Source: Eubacteriales bacterium (GTDB lineage: Bacteria > Bacillota > Clostridia > Peptostreptococcales > Anaerovoracaceae). Taken from it: a stretch of DNA of 11,594 nucleotides. The notes below the pieces were generated by a model. That model ran no database searches and had not been told where the DNA came from. It worked only from the letters and a program-made list of their open reading frames with translations. Shown here one piece after another: positions 1-7,931 of the stretch. The position numbers and the translations under genes are program-made. Every line of letters begins with the position of its first letter. Position 1 is the stretch's first letter. The stretch covers positions 1-11,594 of the forward strand of contig JAQVOT010000019.1 of NCBI GenBank assembly GCA_028702415.1, read 5' to 3'.

Positions 1-982
1 GAAAGAAATGAAGGGAGTAGATATTGATACTCCTTTTCCCAGAATCACCTGGGAAGAAGCAATGACAAGATACGGAAGCGATAAGCCTGATATGAGATTT
101 GGTTTTGAACTTCAGGATATTACCGAAAAAGTAAGGGATTGTGAATTCAAAGTGTTCACAGATGCTATAGCCTCAGGTGGAAGCGTCAGAGCAATCTGCG
201 TTACCGGTGCAGCCGAGATATATACAAGAAAGATGATTGACAAGCTGACAGAAGCCGTTAAGAGTTATGGTGCCAAGGGTATGGTATGGATGAAGGTAAC
301 TGATGACGGAGTTTCATCATCTGTAAACAAATTCTTTTCACCTCTGCAGCTTGCAGACATTGCAGATGGGCTTGGAGCAAAAGCAGGAGATTTGATTCTG
401 GTTATTTCTGACAGCAATAAGGTTGTCTTTGACAGCCTGGGATTTCTGAGAAGACATATTGCAGGAGAAATGGGATTACTTGATGATGAACAGTTCAATT
501 TCCTCTGGGTGGTTGACTTCCCTTTGTTTGAATATAATGAGAAGGAAGAAAGATGGTCTGCTATGCATCATCCGTTCACATCACCAAAGGAAGAACACGG
601 ATCGCTGCTGAAGACCGATCCACATTCATGTCTGGCAAATGCATATGACATTGTTCTTAATGGTGTTGAACTAGGTGGTGGAAGTATCAGAATTCACGAC
701 CAGGAAATGCAGAAGGACATGTTCAAAGCACTTAATATGGAACAGAAAGAAATTGACGAAAAATTCGGATTCCTTGTTGAAGCCTTCAAATATGGAGCAC
801 CTCCTCATGGTGGGCTGGCATATGGCCTTGACAGGCTTATAATGCTTCTTTCAGGAGAGAAATCCATTAGAGAGGTAATAGCATTCCCAAAGAATCAAAA
901 TGCTCAGTGCATGGTTAGCGAAGCCCCTGGAATTGTTGACGATAATCAGCTTGATGAACTGGGAATTAAGTTAATAAAATGA
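1..982 (+). CDS. aspS: Aspartyl-tRNA synthetase, C-terminal part (5' end outside window)
   Basis: Class II synthetase that charges tRNA with aspartate in the cytoplasm. The reading frame is open from base 2, so the ATG at base 8 is internal; 326 codons are present, a little over half of a typical bacterial AspRS of about 590 residues. The N-terminal anticodon-binding OB domain and motif 2 lie upstream of the window. Visible marks are PFPRITWEEAM and RYGSDKPD at the start, the bacterial GAD insertion domain (about bases 110-400), MHHPFTSP near base 563, GGGSIRIH near base 674, and motif 3 (GGLAYGLDRLIMLLSG) near base 809. The stop codon overlaps the nadD start by 4 bases (ATGA), suggesting translational coupling. 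Whether the enzyme also charges tRNA-Asn cannot be judged because the anticodon domain is missing here. Confidence 0.97.
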   Translation, partial: KEMKGVDIDTPFPRITWEEAMTRYGSDKPDMRFGFELQDITEKVRDCEFKVFTDAIASGGSVRAICVTGAAEIYTRKMIDKLTEAVKSYGAKGMVWMKVTDDGVSSSVNKFFSPLQLADIADGLGAKAGDLILVISDSNKVVFDSLGFLRRHIAGEMGLLDDEQFNFLWVVDFPLFEYNEKEERWSAMHHPFTSPKEEHGSLLKTDPHSCLANAYDIVLNGVELGGGSIRIHDQEMQKDMFKALNMEQKEIDEKFGFLVEAFKYGAPPHGGLAYGLDRLIMLLSGEKSIREVIAFPKNQNAQCMVSEAPGIVDDNQLDELGIKLIK

Positions 983-1587
983 GAAAGATAGGTATTTTGG
1001 GTGGGACATTTGACCCGATACACAATGGACATATAGGTCTTGCAGAAGATGCTGTAAATCAGGTGGGACTGGATGAGGTTATAATGATACCGGCAAAAAT
1101 TCAGCCCTTTAAACAGCAGAAAAAGATTGAATCCGGTGAAGACAGATTTCAGATGCTGGCACTTGTGGCAAGCCAGAATGATTACATTACGGTGTCCAGA
1201 AACGAACTGGATAATGAAGGTGTATCATATACATATCTCACATTGAGAAGGATGCAGGAAAAAAATCCGGATGCAAAGCTATATTTCATCTGTGGCAGTG
1301 ACAGTTTTCCGAAGGTTAGCACATGGAAGAACGCCGCTGAGATTCTGGATAATTATTCATTCATTGTAGGCTGTGACAGACCCGGTTACAGACATGAGGA
1401 ACTTGAAAAAGCAATCAGGAGTATTAAGTCAGAACATGATACTGATATACTGATTATAAGCAACAGGCAGTTTGATATTTCATCAACAGAAATAAGAGAC
1501 AGGCTTGCAGAAGGAAGAACAATTGCGGATCTTGTTCCTGCACCTGTTGAAAGGTATATAATCCAGCATGGACTCTATGGAGCATAA
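979..1587 (+). CDS. nadD: Nicotinate-nucleotide adenylyltransferase NadD
   Basis: Transfers AMP from ATP to nicotinate mononucleotide, giving deamido-NAD in NAD biosynthesis. The 202-residue protein has the usual family length. It carries the nucleotidyltransferase signature GGTFDPIHNGH at residues 8-18 (the HxGH-type ATP site), CGSDSF at 105-110, and the C-terminal ISSTEIR motif at 167-173. The ATG overlaps the aspS stop in an ATGA arrangement and has no clear Shine-Dalgarno sequence, so initiation probably depends on ribosomes finishing aspS. The 3' end overlaps yqeK by 20 bases. The nadD-yqeK-rsfS order is common in Firmicutes, which supports the calls. Confidence 0.97.
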   Translation: MRKIGILGGTFDPIHNGHIGLAEDAVNQVGLDEVIMIPAKIQPFKQQKKIESGEDRFQMLALVASQNDYITVSRNELDNEGVSYTYLTLRRMQEKNPDAKLYFICGSDSFPKVSTWKNAAEILDNYSFIVGCDRPGYRHEELEKAIRSIKSEHDTDILIISNRQFDISSTEIRDRLAEGRTIADLVPAPVERYIIQHGLYGA

Positions 1588-2146
1588 GAATCTGATAAAC
1601 AGAATAGACAAATATCTTAAGACATGCTTAAAAGATAAAAGATACCGGCATACATTAAGTGTTCGGGATCTGGCTCTGGAAATGGCTGAGAGAGAGGGTG
1701 TTGATCTTAGGAATACGGAGCTTGCAGCATTACTGCATGACATGGCAAGAAATATCGACGATATAGAGTTAAAGACATATGTAAAAAATCTTTGTCTGGA
1801 TGAAAGGTATGCTGATAACATCAATCTTGCCCACAGCAAGATTGCCAGGGAACTTGCAGAGATTGAATTTGGCATTGATGATGAGGACATACTGAATGCC
1901 ATTTCATATCACACAACAGGGAGAGCCGGCATGAGCACTCTGGAAAAAATAATTTTTCTTGCAGATGCCATAGAGCCCGGACGAACATATCTTGGGGTGG
2001 ATAATATCCGTCAAAAAGCCAGGACAAGCATTGATGAAGGGTGTCTGGCATCCCTTCAAAACACAATATCATATGTAAAGTCCAAAAATGAATATCTGGA
2101 CTCGGATACACAAGATGCATATAAGGATATTAAGGAGAAAAAATAA
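1568..2146 (+). CDS. yqeK: YqeK-family HD-domain Ap4A hydrolase
   Basis: HD-superfamily metal-dependent phosphohydrolase. Family members in Firmicutes split diadenosine tetraphosphate symmetrically into two ADP. The 192-residue length is typical. Probable metal ligands are visible in order: H28 (RHTLSV), the H57-D58 pair (ALLHDMAR), H89 (AHS), H115 (SYHTTG) and D133 in the FLADAIEPGR stretch, a YqeK hallmark. I use the ATG at 1568, which overlaps nadD by 20 bases. An in-frame ATG at 1577 is equally possible, since neither has a well-spaced Shine-Dalgarno site (AAAGG at 1550-1554 is far upstream). The gene sits between nadD and rsfS, as in B. subtilis, and ends in a TAATG overlap with rsfS. 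The biochemical role comes from the family; the motifs are seen directly. Confidence 0.93.
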   Translation: MDSMEHKNLINRIDKYLKTCLKDKRYRHTLSVRDLALEMAEREGVDLRNTELAALLHDMARNIDDIELKTYVKNLCLDERYADNINLAHSKIARELAEIEFGIDDEDILNAISYHTTGRAGMSTLEKIIFLADAIEPGRTYLGVDNIRQKARTSIDEGCLASLQNTISYVKSKNEYLDSDTQDAYKDIKEKK

Positions 2147-2490
2147 TGAATGAACAAAGAGAAAAAGCCGATGCTATAGCAAAAGTTCTTAGCGATAAAA
2201 AAGGAATTGATGTTGCTATAATCGATATTTCCCCAAAGGCAATTTTCGCGGATTATTTCGTACTTGCTTCCGGTGGAAGTGACAGACAGGTGGCGTCCCT
2301 TGTTGAAAGTGTCGAAGACATCATGGAACCTCTGGGGGTTTTCCCTAAAAGTATTGAGGGAAGAAAAGCATCAGGATGGATTCTGATGGATTATGGTGAT
2401 GTGATAGTGAACATAATGACCCAGGAAATGCGGGAAAAGTATAATATAGAGAAAATATGGGGCGACTGTGAGCTCATAGAAGTTGAGTAG
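2146..2490 (+). CDS. rsfS: Ribosomal silencing factor RsfS (YbeB/iojap family)
   Basis: Small protein that binds ribosomal protein uL14 on the 50S subunit and blocks subunit joining when nutrients are scarce. The 114-residue length and the pattern ADYFVLASGGSDRQV, then EGRKASGWILMDYGDVIVNIM, then REKYNIEKIWGDC match the family closely. The start is well supported: AAGGAG at 2132-2137 lies 8 bases before the ATG, and the ATG shares its first base with the yqeK stop (TAATG). The histidine often seen in the GDVVVH segment is asparagine here, a mild variation. The leuS coding region begins 12 bases after the stop. Confidence 0.95.
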   Translation: MNEQREKADAIAKVLSDKKGIDVAIIDISPKAIFADYFVLASGGSDRQVASLVESVEDIMEPLGVFPKSIEGRKASGWILMDYGDVIVNIMTQEMREKYNIEKIWGDCELIEVE

Positions 2491-2492
2491 TT

Positions 2493-2497
2493 GGAGG
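2493..2497 (+). promoter_or_regulatory. Shine-Dalgarno site that fixes the leuS start
   Basis: GGAGG lies 5 bases before the ATG at 2503. A TTG at 2491, in the same frame, would also open the reading frame, but it overlaps this site and has no Shine-Dalgarno sequence of its own. The ATG is therefore the likely start. Confidence 0.85.
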
Positions 2498-2502
2498 AGA
2501 AA

Positions 2503-5007
2503 ATGCAGGAAAGATATAATTTCAGTGAAATCGAGAAAAAATGGCAGAAGCAGTGGACTGACACCAATGCGTTCAAAGTAGTAGAGGATATAAATAAGAA
2601 AAAGTACTATGTTCTGGAAATGTTCCCTTACCCTTCGGGAAAGCTTCATATGGGGCATGTCAGAAACTATTCAATTGGTGATGTGGTTGCCAGATTCAAG
2701 AAGATGAATGGATTCAATGTTCTTCATCCCATGGGTTTTGACGGTTTTGGACTTCCTGCAGAGAATGCCGCGATAAAGAATGGAACGCCGCCGGCAGAAT
2801 GGACATGGTCAAACATAAATGAAATGGTAGAACAGCTGAAGGAGCTGGGATTTTCATATGACTGGGACAGAGAAATCGCAACCTGCCATCCTGATTACTA
2901 CAAGTGGATGCAGTGGATCTTCATACAGTTCTATAAAAAAGGACTGGCATACAAGAAAGAAAATCCGGTTAACTGGTGCCCTAGCTGTCAGACAGTTCTT
3001 GCCAATGAACAGGTTGTTGACGGCTGTTGTGAAAGATGTGGAACTTCTGTTGGAAAGAAGAACCTTTCTCAGTGGTATTTCAAAATCACAGATTACGCTG
3101 AACATCTTCTTGATAATCTTGATAACGGGAAACTGGACGGCTGGCCTGAAAAGGTTAAAACCATGCAGAGAAATTGGATTGGCAAGTCATATGGCGCAGA
3201 AGCCCGATTCAAAATAAAGGATTACGATGAAACTTTAACAGTATTCACTACTCGTATTGACACAATATACGGAACAACATTCATGGTACTGGCTCCGGAA
3301 TACCCTACAGTTCTTGATATGGTTGCCGGAACGGAATATGAAGCTGATGTAAGAGCTTATATAGCTAAGTGCGCAAACATGAGTGAAATAGACAGGACAT
3401 CAACCACAAACGAGAAGACCGGTGTTTTCATTGGGAAATATGCCATTAATCCTTTCACCGGCAAGGAAATGCCAATATATATTTCTGACTATGTACTGAT
3501 GGGTTATGGTACCGGTGCAGTAATGGGTGTACCTGCCCACGACCAACGTGACTTTGATTTTGCCACGATGTTTGGACTTGAAATCATTCCTGTTATTGAT
3601 CCCCATGATCCTGAAGTTGATCTTAACAATCTGAAAGAAGCCTGTGCTGCCGAGGGTACTGTTATTAATTCCGGTGAATTCACAGGCATGAACAATGTGG
3701 ATGCCATTCAAAAGATAGCTGAAGTTGCTGAAGAAAGAGGCATCGGCAAAAAAACAACAAACTACAGACTCAGAGACTGGCTTATTTCACGTCAGAGATA
3801 TTGGGGTGCACCTATTCCTATGATTCACTGTGAGGATTGCGGTTGGGTCCCTGAAAAGGAAGAAAACCTTCCGGTAATGCTTCCAACCGATGTTGAATTT
3901 ACAGGAAAAGGAGAATCTCCTATTGTTACCAGCAAAACTTTTGTTGACACTGTTTGCCCTGTATGTGGCAAGCCGGCGAAGAGGGAAGTTGATACAATGG
4001 ATACATTCCTGGATTCATCCTGGTATTTTCTCAGATATTGTGATGCCAGAAATGAAAATGAAGTGTTCTCAAAGGAAAAAGTTGATTACTGGATGAATGT
4101 TGACCAGTATATCGGTGGAGTTGAGCATGCTATCATGCATCTGATGTACTCAAGATTCTTCCAGATGGCGCTTTACGATCTGGGTCTGGTTAAGGATGAC
4201 GAACCCTTCAGAAATCTTCTTACACAGGGGATGGTTATTAAGGGATTTGAAGATAGCGAAGGAAACTACATCAAGGCCAAGATGAGCAAATCACTGGGTA
4301 ATGTTGTTAGCCCAAAGGATATAATAGAAAAATACGGTGCGGATACTGCAAGACTGTTTATACTGTTTGCAGCACCACCTGAAAGAGAACTTGACTGGTC
4401 AGATCAGGGAGTTGAGGGCTGTTTCAGATTTCTTAACAGGATCTGGAGATTGGTTTACGATTTTAAGCAAAAGCACAGCAATTGCCCGGTAGAATATAAG
4501 ACCGACAAGGATGCCGACAAAAATCTGAATCGTGTATTTAACGAGACAATCAGAAAAGTTACAAACGATATTGACGAAAGATTCAACTTCAATACTGCTA
4601 TAAGTGCTGTTATGGAGCTTGTGAATGAACTCTATAAGTACAAAGAAGGCGAAGTAAATGAAGCACTGTTCAGCACAATTGTCAGAGCAGTTATTATCCT
4701 TATGGCTCCCTTTGTTCCCCATATATGCGAGGAACTTTGGAGTTGTCTGGGATATGAGGGCTCAGTTCATGATCAATCATGGCCATCATTTGATGAAGCA
4801 GCGCTGGTAAAGGATGAAGTTGAAATCGTTGTTCAGATAAACGGTAAAAACAAAGAAAAAATTAATATTCCTGGGGAAGCATCAAGAGATGATATGCTAA
4901 AAATAGCTCAGGAAAACGAAAAGGTAAAGGAACTTACCGCAGACAAGACTGTTGTAAAGGTCATTGCTGTTCCAGGCAGACTTATCAACATTGTTGTTAA
5001 AGGATAG
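2503..5007 (+). CDS. leuS: Leucyl-tRNA synthetase
   Basis: Class I synthetase that charges tRNA-Leu and edits mischarged amino acids. At 834 residues it has the usual bacterial length. Visible features in order are the HIGH-type motif HMGH at 49-52 (in [11 protein letters not shown]) and a first Zn-binding knuckle with C159, C162, C176 and C179. The CP1 editing domain follows, with the threonine-rich FTTRIDT at 248-254 and [12 protein letters not shown] ending in D347, the conserved editing aspartate. A second cysteine set comes next (C443, C446, C485, C488), then [10 protein letters not shown] near 503 and KMSKS at 593-597. The C-terminal part holds the anticodon-binding helices and a tail ending in [12 protein letters not shown]. 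The start is the ATG preceded by GGAGG. It lies 12 bases after rsfS and 18 bases before rnjA, without a visible terminator. No T-box leader fits in the 12-base gap, so any leucine-responsive control would have to act elsewhere. Confidence 0.98.
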   Translation: MQERYNFSEIEKKWQKQWTDTNAFKVVEDINKKKYYVLEMFPYPSGKLHMGHVRNYSIGDVVARFKKMNGFNVLHPMGFDGFGLPAENAAIKNGTPPAEWTWSNINEMVEQLKELGFSYDWDREIATCHPDYYKWMQWIFIQFYKKGLAYKKENPVNWCPSCQTVLANEQVVDGCCERCGTSVGKKNLSQWYFKITDYAEHLLDNLDNGKLDGWPEKVKTMQRNWIGKSYGAEARFKIKDYDETLTVFTTRIDTIYGTTFMVLAPEYPTVLDMVAGTEYEADVRAYIAKCANMSEIDRTSTTNEKTGVFIGKYAINPFTGKEMPIYISDYVLMGYGTGAVMGVPAHDQRDFDFATMFGLEIIPVIDPHDPEVDLNNLKEACAAEGTVINSGEFTGMNNVDAIQKIAEVAEERGIGKKTTNYRLRDWLISRQRYWGAPIPMIHCEDCGWVPEKEENLPVMLPTDVEFTGKGESPIVTSKTFVDTVCPVCGKPAKREVDTMDTFLDSSWYFLRYCDARNENEVFSKEKVDYWMNVDQYIGGVEHAIMHLMYSRFFQMALYDLGLVKDDEPFRNLLTQGMVIKGFEDSEGNYIKAKMSKSLGNVVSPKDIIEKYGADTARLFILFAAPPERELDWSDQGVEGCFRFLNRIWRLVYDFKQKHSNCPVEYKTDKDADKNLNRVFNETIRKVTNDIDERFNFNTAISAVMELVNELYKYKEGEVNEALFSTIVRAVIILMAPFVPHICEELWSCLGYEGSVHDQSWPSFDEAALVKDEVEIVVQINGKNKEKINIPGEASRDDMLKIAQENEKVKELTADKTVVKVIAVPGRLINIVVKG

Positions 5008-5025
5008 GTTTCGGAAAGGAACTTA

Positions 5026-6813
5026 ATGGAAGATAAAGAAAAAAAACAGAATAAAAAAAATAACAGTAAACAATCTAAGGAGAAGGCGGATACAAGAAAA
5101 TCAAAATCTGCACCAAAAAAGGAGCCTAAGAAGGCTAAAAAATCGGTTAAAAAAGCGGTACCTGAAGTAAAGGTCATTCCTCTTGGGGGTCTCGGGGAAA
5201 TCGGTAAAAACATGACTGCCATTGAATATGAAAATGAAATTCTGCTGATTGACTGCGGACTATCATTTCCTGACGATGACATGTTCGGTATTGATAAAGT
5301 AATACCTGATTTTGATTATCTGGTTAATTCAGGTAAGAAGATAAGTGGTCTTATTATTACACACGGACATGAAGACCACATTGGGGCCATCCCATATCTC
5401 CTTAAGGAACTCAACATGCCGATTTATGGCTTGAGATTTCCAATCGGTCTTATTGAAAACAAACTTAAGGAACATGGAATAAAAGGCGACTTTCATATAA
5501 TAAATGCAGGGGATGAATTCCGTGTAGGCAAACATTTTACTGTTGAACCTATTAGAATCACCCATTCAATTGCAGATGCTGTATGCTACAGCATCAAGAC
5601 TCCGGCCGGGCGCATATTCCACACAGGAGATTTCAAGATTGATTATACTCCTGTTGACGGGAATTCTATTGATTTCGCCAGACTTGCCCAGATAGGGTCG
5701 GAAGGTGTAATGCTCATGATGGCTGATAGTACCAATGTTACAAGGGAAGGATACACTCAGTCCGAGAAGGTTGTTGGTGAAACCCTGGACGGAATATTCC
5801 GCAGATCAAAGAAGAGGATTATTATCGCAACTTTTTCCTCCAATGTTCATAGAATACAGAAGATTATTGACATAGCTCTGCAGTGTGGGCGAAAGGTTGC
5901 CATTTCAGGCAGAAGCATGGTCAATGTAGTGGAACTTGCTCGAGATCTTGGATATATTAAAATACCTGACAGTAAACTGGTCAACCTCAACAAAGCAGGA
6001 AACATTCCGGATAAGGAATTTGTTGTAATTACAACCGGAAGCCAGGGAGAACCCATGTCGGCACTGGCAAGAATGGCATCAAATGATCATAAAAACATTC
6101 ATATCAGGCCAAATGACATGGTTATTCTGTCATCAACACCTGTTCCGGGCAATGAAATTACGGTATCAAATGTTGTTAATCAGCTCATAGCCAAAGGAGC
6201 AGAAGTAATATTTTCGGATATTGCGGAAACACATGTTTCAGGTCACGCATGTCAGGAAGAACTGAAACTGATGCATTCATTGATCAGACCAAAGTATTTC
6301 ATGCCTGTCCACGGTGAAGCAAGACATCTTCAGAAGCATTCTGACCTTGCAAATGAACTGGGATTATCCAGTGAAAACATATTTATCCTTGATAATGGTG
6401 ACCAGCTCACATTGACATCAAAGGGTGCCACCAAGAAGACAAAGGTTGCAGAGGCAGAAGGGATCTTTGTTGATGGGCTTGGTGTAGGCGATGTAGGAAA
6501 TATTGTGTTAAGAGACAGAAGACTGTTAAGTGAATCCGGTCTTATTATCGTAGTTGCGGCAATTGATAGAGATGCCGGAATTATTGTGTCCGGTCCGAAC
6601 ATTATTTCAAGAGGTTTCGTATATGTCAGAGAAAACGAAGATATTATCGATGCTGCCCGAAAAAAAGCGGAATCAATCATATTAGACTGCCTTGATAAAA
6701 ACATGAACGACTGGAACGGAATAAAAACAGCCGTCAGAGAAGGTTTGAGAAAACATATTTACAACAAGACCGAAAGAAGTCCGATAATTCTACCGGTTTT
6801 CATGGAAGTTTAA
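5026..6813 (+). CDS. rnjA: Ribonuclease J (metallo-beta-lactamase / beta-CASP family)
   Basis: Two-metal ribonuclease with 5'-to-3' exonuclease and endonuclease activity in mRNA decay and rRNA maturation. The metallo-beta-lactamase core starts near residue 48 (VKVIPLGGLGEIGKNM). It shows HGHEDH at 113-118, H180, the GDFKID segment with D202, ADSTNVTREGYTQSE near 233-247, the beta-CASP part with ATFSSNVHRIQ near 268-278, HVSGHA at 403-408, and PVHGEARH with H429. The protein is 595 residues; B. subtilis RNase J1 is about 555. The difference is a lysine-rich leader: 18 lysines and one arginine in residues 1-47, a likely disordered RNA- or membrane-contacting tail. AAAGGA at 5015-5020 lies 5 bases before the ATG, so the leader appears to be translated. 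Whether this equals J1 or J2 of Bacillus cannot be told; no second copy lies in the window. Confidence 0.96.
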   Translation: MEDKEKKQNKKNNSKQSKEKADTRKSKSAPKKEPKKAKKSVKKAVPEVKVIPLGGLGEIGKNMTAIEYENEILLIDCGLSFPDDDMFGIDKVIPDFDYLVNSGKKISGLIITHGHEDHIGAIPYLLKELNMPIYGLRFPIGLIENKLKEHGIKGDFHIINAGDEFRVGKHFTVEPIRITHSIADAVCYSIKTPAGRIFHTGDFKIDYTPVDGNSIDFARLAQIGSEGVMLMMADSTNVTREGYTQSEKVVGETLDGIFRRSKKRIIIATFSSNVHRIQKIIDIALQCGRKVAISGRSMVNVVELARDLGYIKIPDSKLVNLNKAGNIPDKEFVVITTGSQGEPMSALARMASNDHKNIHIRPNDMVILSSTPVPGNEITVSNVVNQLIAKGAEVIFSDIAETHVSGHACQEELKLMHSLIRPKYFMPVHGEARHLQKHSDLANELGLSSENIFILDNGDQLTLTSKGATKKTKVAEAEGIFVDGLGVGDVGNIVLRDRRLLSESGLIIVVAAIDRDAGIIVSGPNIISRGFVYVRENEDIIDAARKKAESIILDCLDKNMNDWNGIKTAVREGLRKHIYNKTERSPIILPVFMEV

Positions 6814-6832
6814 CTAAAGAAAGGAATTTGGT

Positions 6833-7195
6833 ATGAACGTATATGACCAGGCACACCAGCTGGCAACAGCAATTAAGGAATCAGAAGAGTGCAAACAGTT
6901 TAATGATGTAAGAAAAAAACTTGAAGCGAATCCGGACCTTGATTCTGCAATCAAGGATTTTATGAAAAAACAATTTGAATTTCAGGCATCACAGATGATG
7001 GGGCAGGAAGTGGATCCGGAGGAATTTGCCAAACTGCAGCAGCTCAGTGCTGTTCTCATGCAGGATCCTCTTTCAAGTCAGTATTTTAACAATCAGATGA
7101 GGTTTTCCCAGATGATGTCCGATGTCTATAAGATTATCGGTGATGTGGCAGATTTCGGCATTGGACCTATGGGCAACATGGGTGACATGCAATAA
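6833..7195 (+). CDS. YlbF/YmcA/YheA-family protein, YheA-like by length
   Basis: Small all-alpha protein of 120 residues resembling the Com_YlbF family: QAHQLATAIKESEECKQF, then a KKLEANPDLDSAIKDFMKKQFEFQ helix pair, then a DPLSSQYFNNQMRFSQMMSDVYKIIGDV helix. In B. subtilis, YlbF and YmcA act with YaaT as specificity factors for RNase Y. The length here is closer to their paralogue YheA, and only one cysteine (C20) is present, so a cysteine-ligated iron-sulfur cluster like that of the Ric proteins is unlikely. The C-terminus is rich in Gly and Met (GPMGNMGDMQ). AAGGA at 6821-6825 lies 7 bases before the ATG. The position right after rnjA is suggestive of RNA turnover, but that function is an inference. 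Confidence 0.85.
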   Translation: MNVYDQAHQLATAIKESEECKQFNDVRKKLEANPDLDSAIKDFMKKQFEFQASQMMGQEVDPEEFAKLQQLSAVLMQDPLSSQYFNNQMRFSQMMSDVYKIIGDVADFGIGPMGNMGDMQ

Positions 7196-7196
7196 T

Positions 7197-7910
7197 ATGG
7201 GCGAGAATCTGAGCAGAGACAATATGATAAAGAATTCCGATGAAATACTTAAAATTCTCAAAGCTGAAGCGTTGGGAGATAAATGCTTTGAACATATTCT
7301 GGGTTATATCAGACCGGGAATTACTGAAAAGCAGGTTTCGGAAGAAATAGAGAAAACCCTGTTTTCACTTGGAGCAGAGAGACTTGCATTCGACACGATT
7401 TGCGTTTCCGGAATTAATAGCAATCAACCCCATGGGGTTCCTTCTGACAAGGTAATTGAAGAAGGAGATCTTGTGACCATGGATTTTGGAGCAGTATATC
7501 AAGGCTTTTGCGGGGATATGACACGAACCGTAGGAATTGGATTTCTTTCTGATGAGCAGAAACATGTGTATGACACTGTTCTTAAGGCTCAGAAAGCAGC
7601 TATCGATATATGCAAAGCCGGAATACGCTGTGATGATATTGATAAAGCCGCCAGAAACCTTATTGATGATGCGGGATTTGGCGGGTATTTTATACACACC
7701 ACAGGTCATGGCCTTGGAAGGGAAGTTCACGAAGCACCAAGGCTTGGTACTGGCAGTGAAGATATACTTGCAGAGAACATGGTAGTTACAATTGAGCCCG
7801 GGATTTACATCCCCGACAAATTTGGGGTTCGCATTGAGGACTTGGCAATTATTACCGAGTTTGGTATAATAAACGCGACAAATTCAACTAAAGATTTAAT
7901 TATTTTATAA
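7197..7910 (+). CDS. M24-family metallopeptidase, aminopeptidase P-like, catalytic domain only
   Basis: Pita-bread-fold dinuclear metallopeptidase. All five metal ligands are visible: D96 (TMDFGA), D107 (GDMTRT), H171 (TTGHGLG), E200 (TIEPGIYIP) and E214 (VRIEDL). The wording around them (PHGVPSDKVIEEGDLVTMDFGA, truncated in motif terms to the GDLVTMDFGA core) matches Xaa-Pro aminopeptidase/YqhT proteins better than methionine aminopeptidase. The N-terminal creatinase-like domain of those roughly 350-residue enzymes is absent; this protein has only 237 residues. Likely substrates are short peptides, possibly with proline in second position, but specificity is uncertain. I place the start at the ATG 1 base after the preceding stop. 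An in-frame ATG at 7224 is also possible, while starts further upstream would run back into the YlbF-like gene. No strong Shine-Dalgarno sequence is seen. The 3' end contains the efp promoter. Confidence 0.88.
   Translation: MGENLSRDNMIKNSDEILKILKAEALGDKCFEHILGYIRPGITEKQVSEEIEKTLFSLGAERLAFDTICVSGINSNQPHGVPSDKVIEEGDLVTMDFGAVYQGFCGDMTRTVGIGFLSDEQKHVYDTVLKAQKAAIDICKAGIRCDDIDKAARNLIDDAGFGGYFIHTTGHGLGREVHEAPRLGTGSEDILAENMVVTIEPGIYIPDKFGVRIEDLAIITEFGIINATNSTKDLIIL
7842..7870 (+). promoter_or_regulatory. Predicted sigma-A promoter of efp, inside the M24 gene
   Basis: TTGGCA at 7842-7847 (5 of 6 to consensus), a 17-base spacer, then TATAAT at 7865-7870 (6 of 6). TG at 7862-7863 gives an extended -10 element. 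Transcription would begin near 7877, leaving a leader of about 55 bases before the efp ATG. This is the only well-matched promoter I found in the window. It lies wholly within the last 70 bases of the M24 coding sequence. Confidence 0.75.
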
Positions 7911-7931
7911 TATTAGAGAGGAAAATTATTT

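Noticed and set aside
512..538. TTGACT and TATAAT inside aspS
   Set aside because: The spacer is only 14 bases, too short for a vegetative promoter, and the place is mid-gene.
1532..1562. TTGTTC and TATAAT near the end of nadD
   Set aside because: Poor -35 element and a 19-base spacer; genes on both sides overlap, so no separate promoter is needed.
2491..2502. TTG start for LeuRS four codons upstream
   Set aside because: The TTG overlaps the Shine-Dalgarno site that serves the ATG at 2503, and the ATG peptide matches usual LeuRS N-termini.
2432..2520. TATAAT boxes at the rsfS/leuS junction (near 2438 and at 2515)
   Set aside because: No acceptable -35 element at 16-18 bases for the first; the second would start transcription inside leuS, beyond its ATG.
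5039..5060. Programmed ribosomal frameshift at the A tracts of rnjA
   Set aside because: No downstream stem-loop or alternative product is visible; only possible slippage is noted among the findings.
7122..7196. Upstream start for the M24 peptidase inside the YlbF-like gene
   Set aside because: It would add 25 residues encoded out of frame within a conserved gene, with no similarity to the family; the ATG at 7197 follows the stop directly.
7883..7911. Second TATAAT (7906-7911) before efp
   Set aside because: The -35 match is only 3 of 6 (TTCAAC), there is no extended -10, and a start near 7918 would fall within the efp Shine-Dalgarno region.
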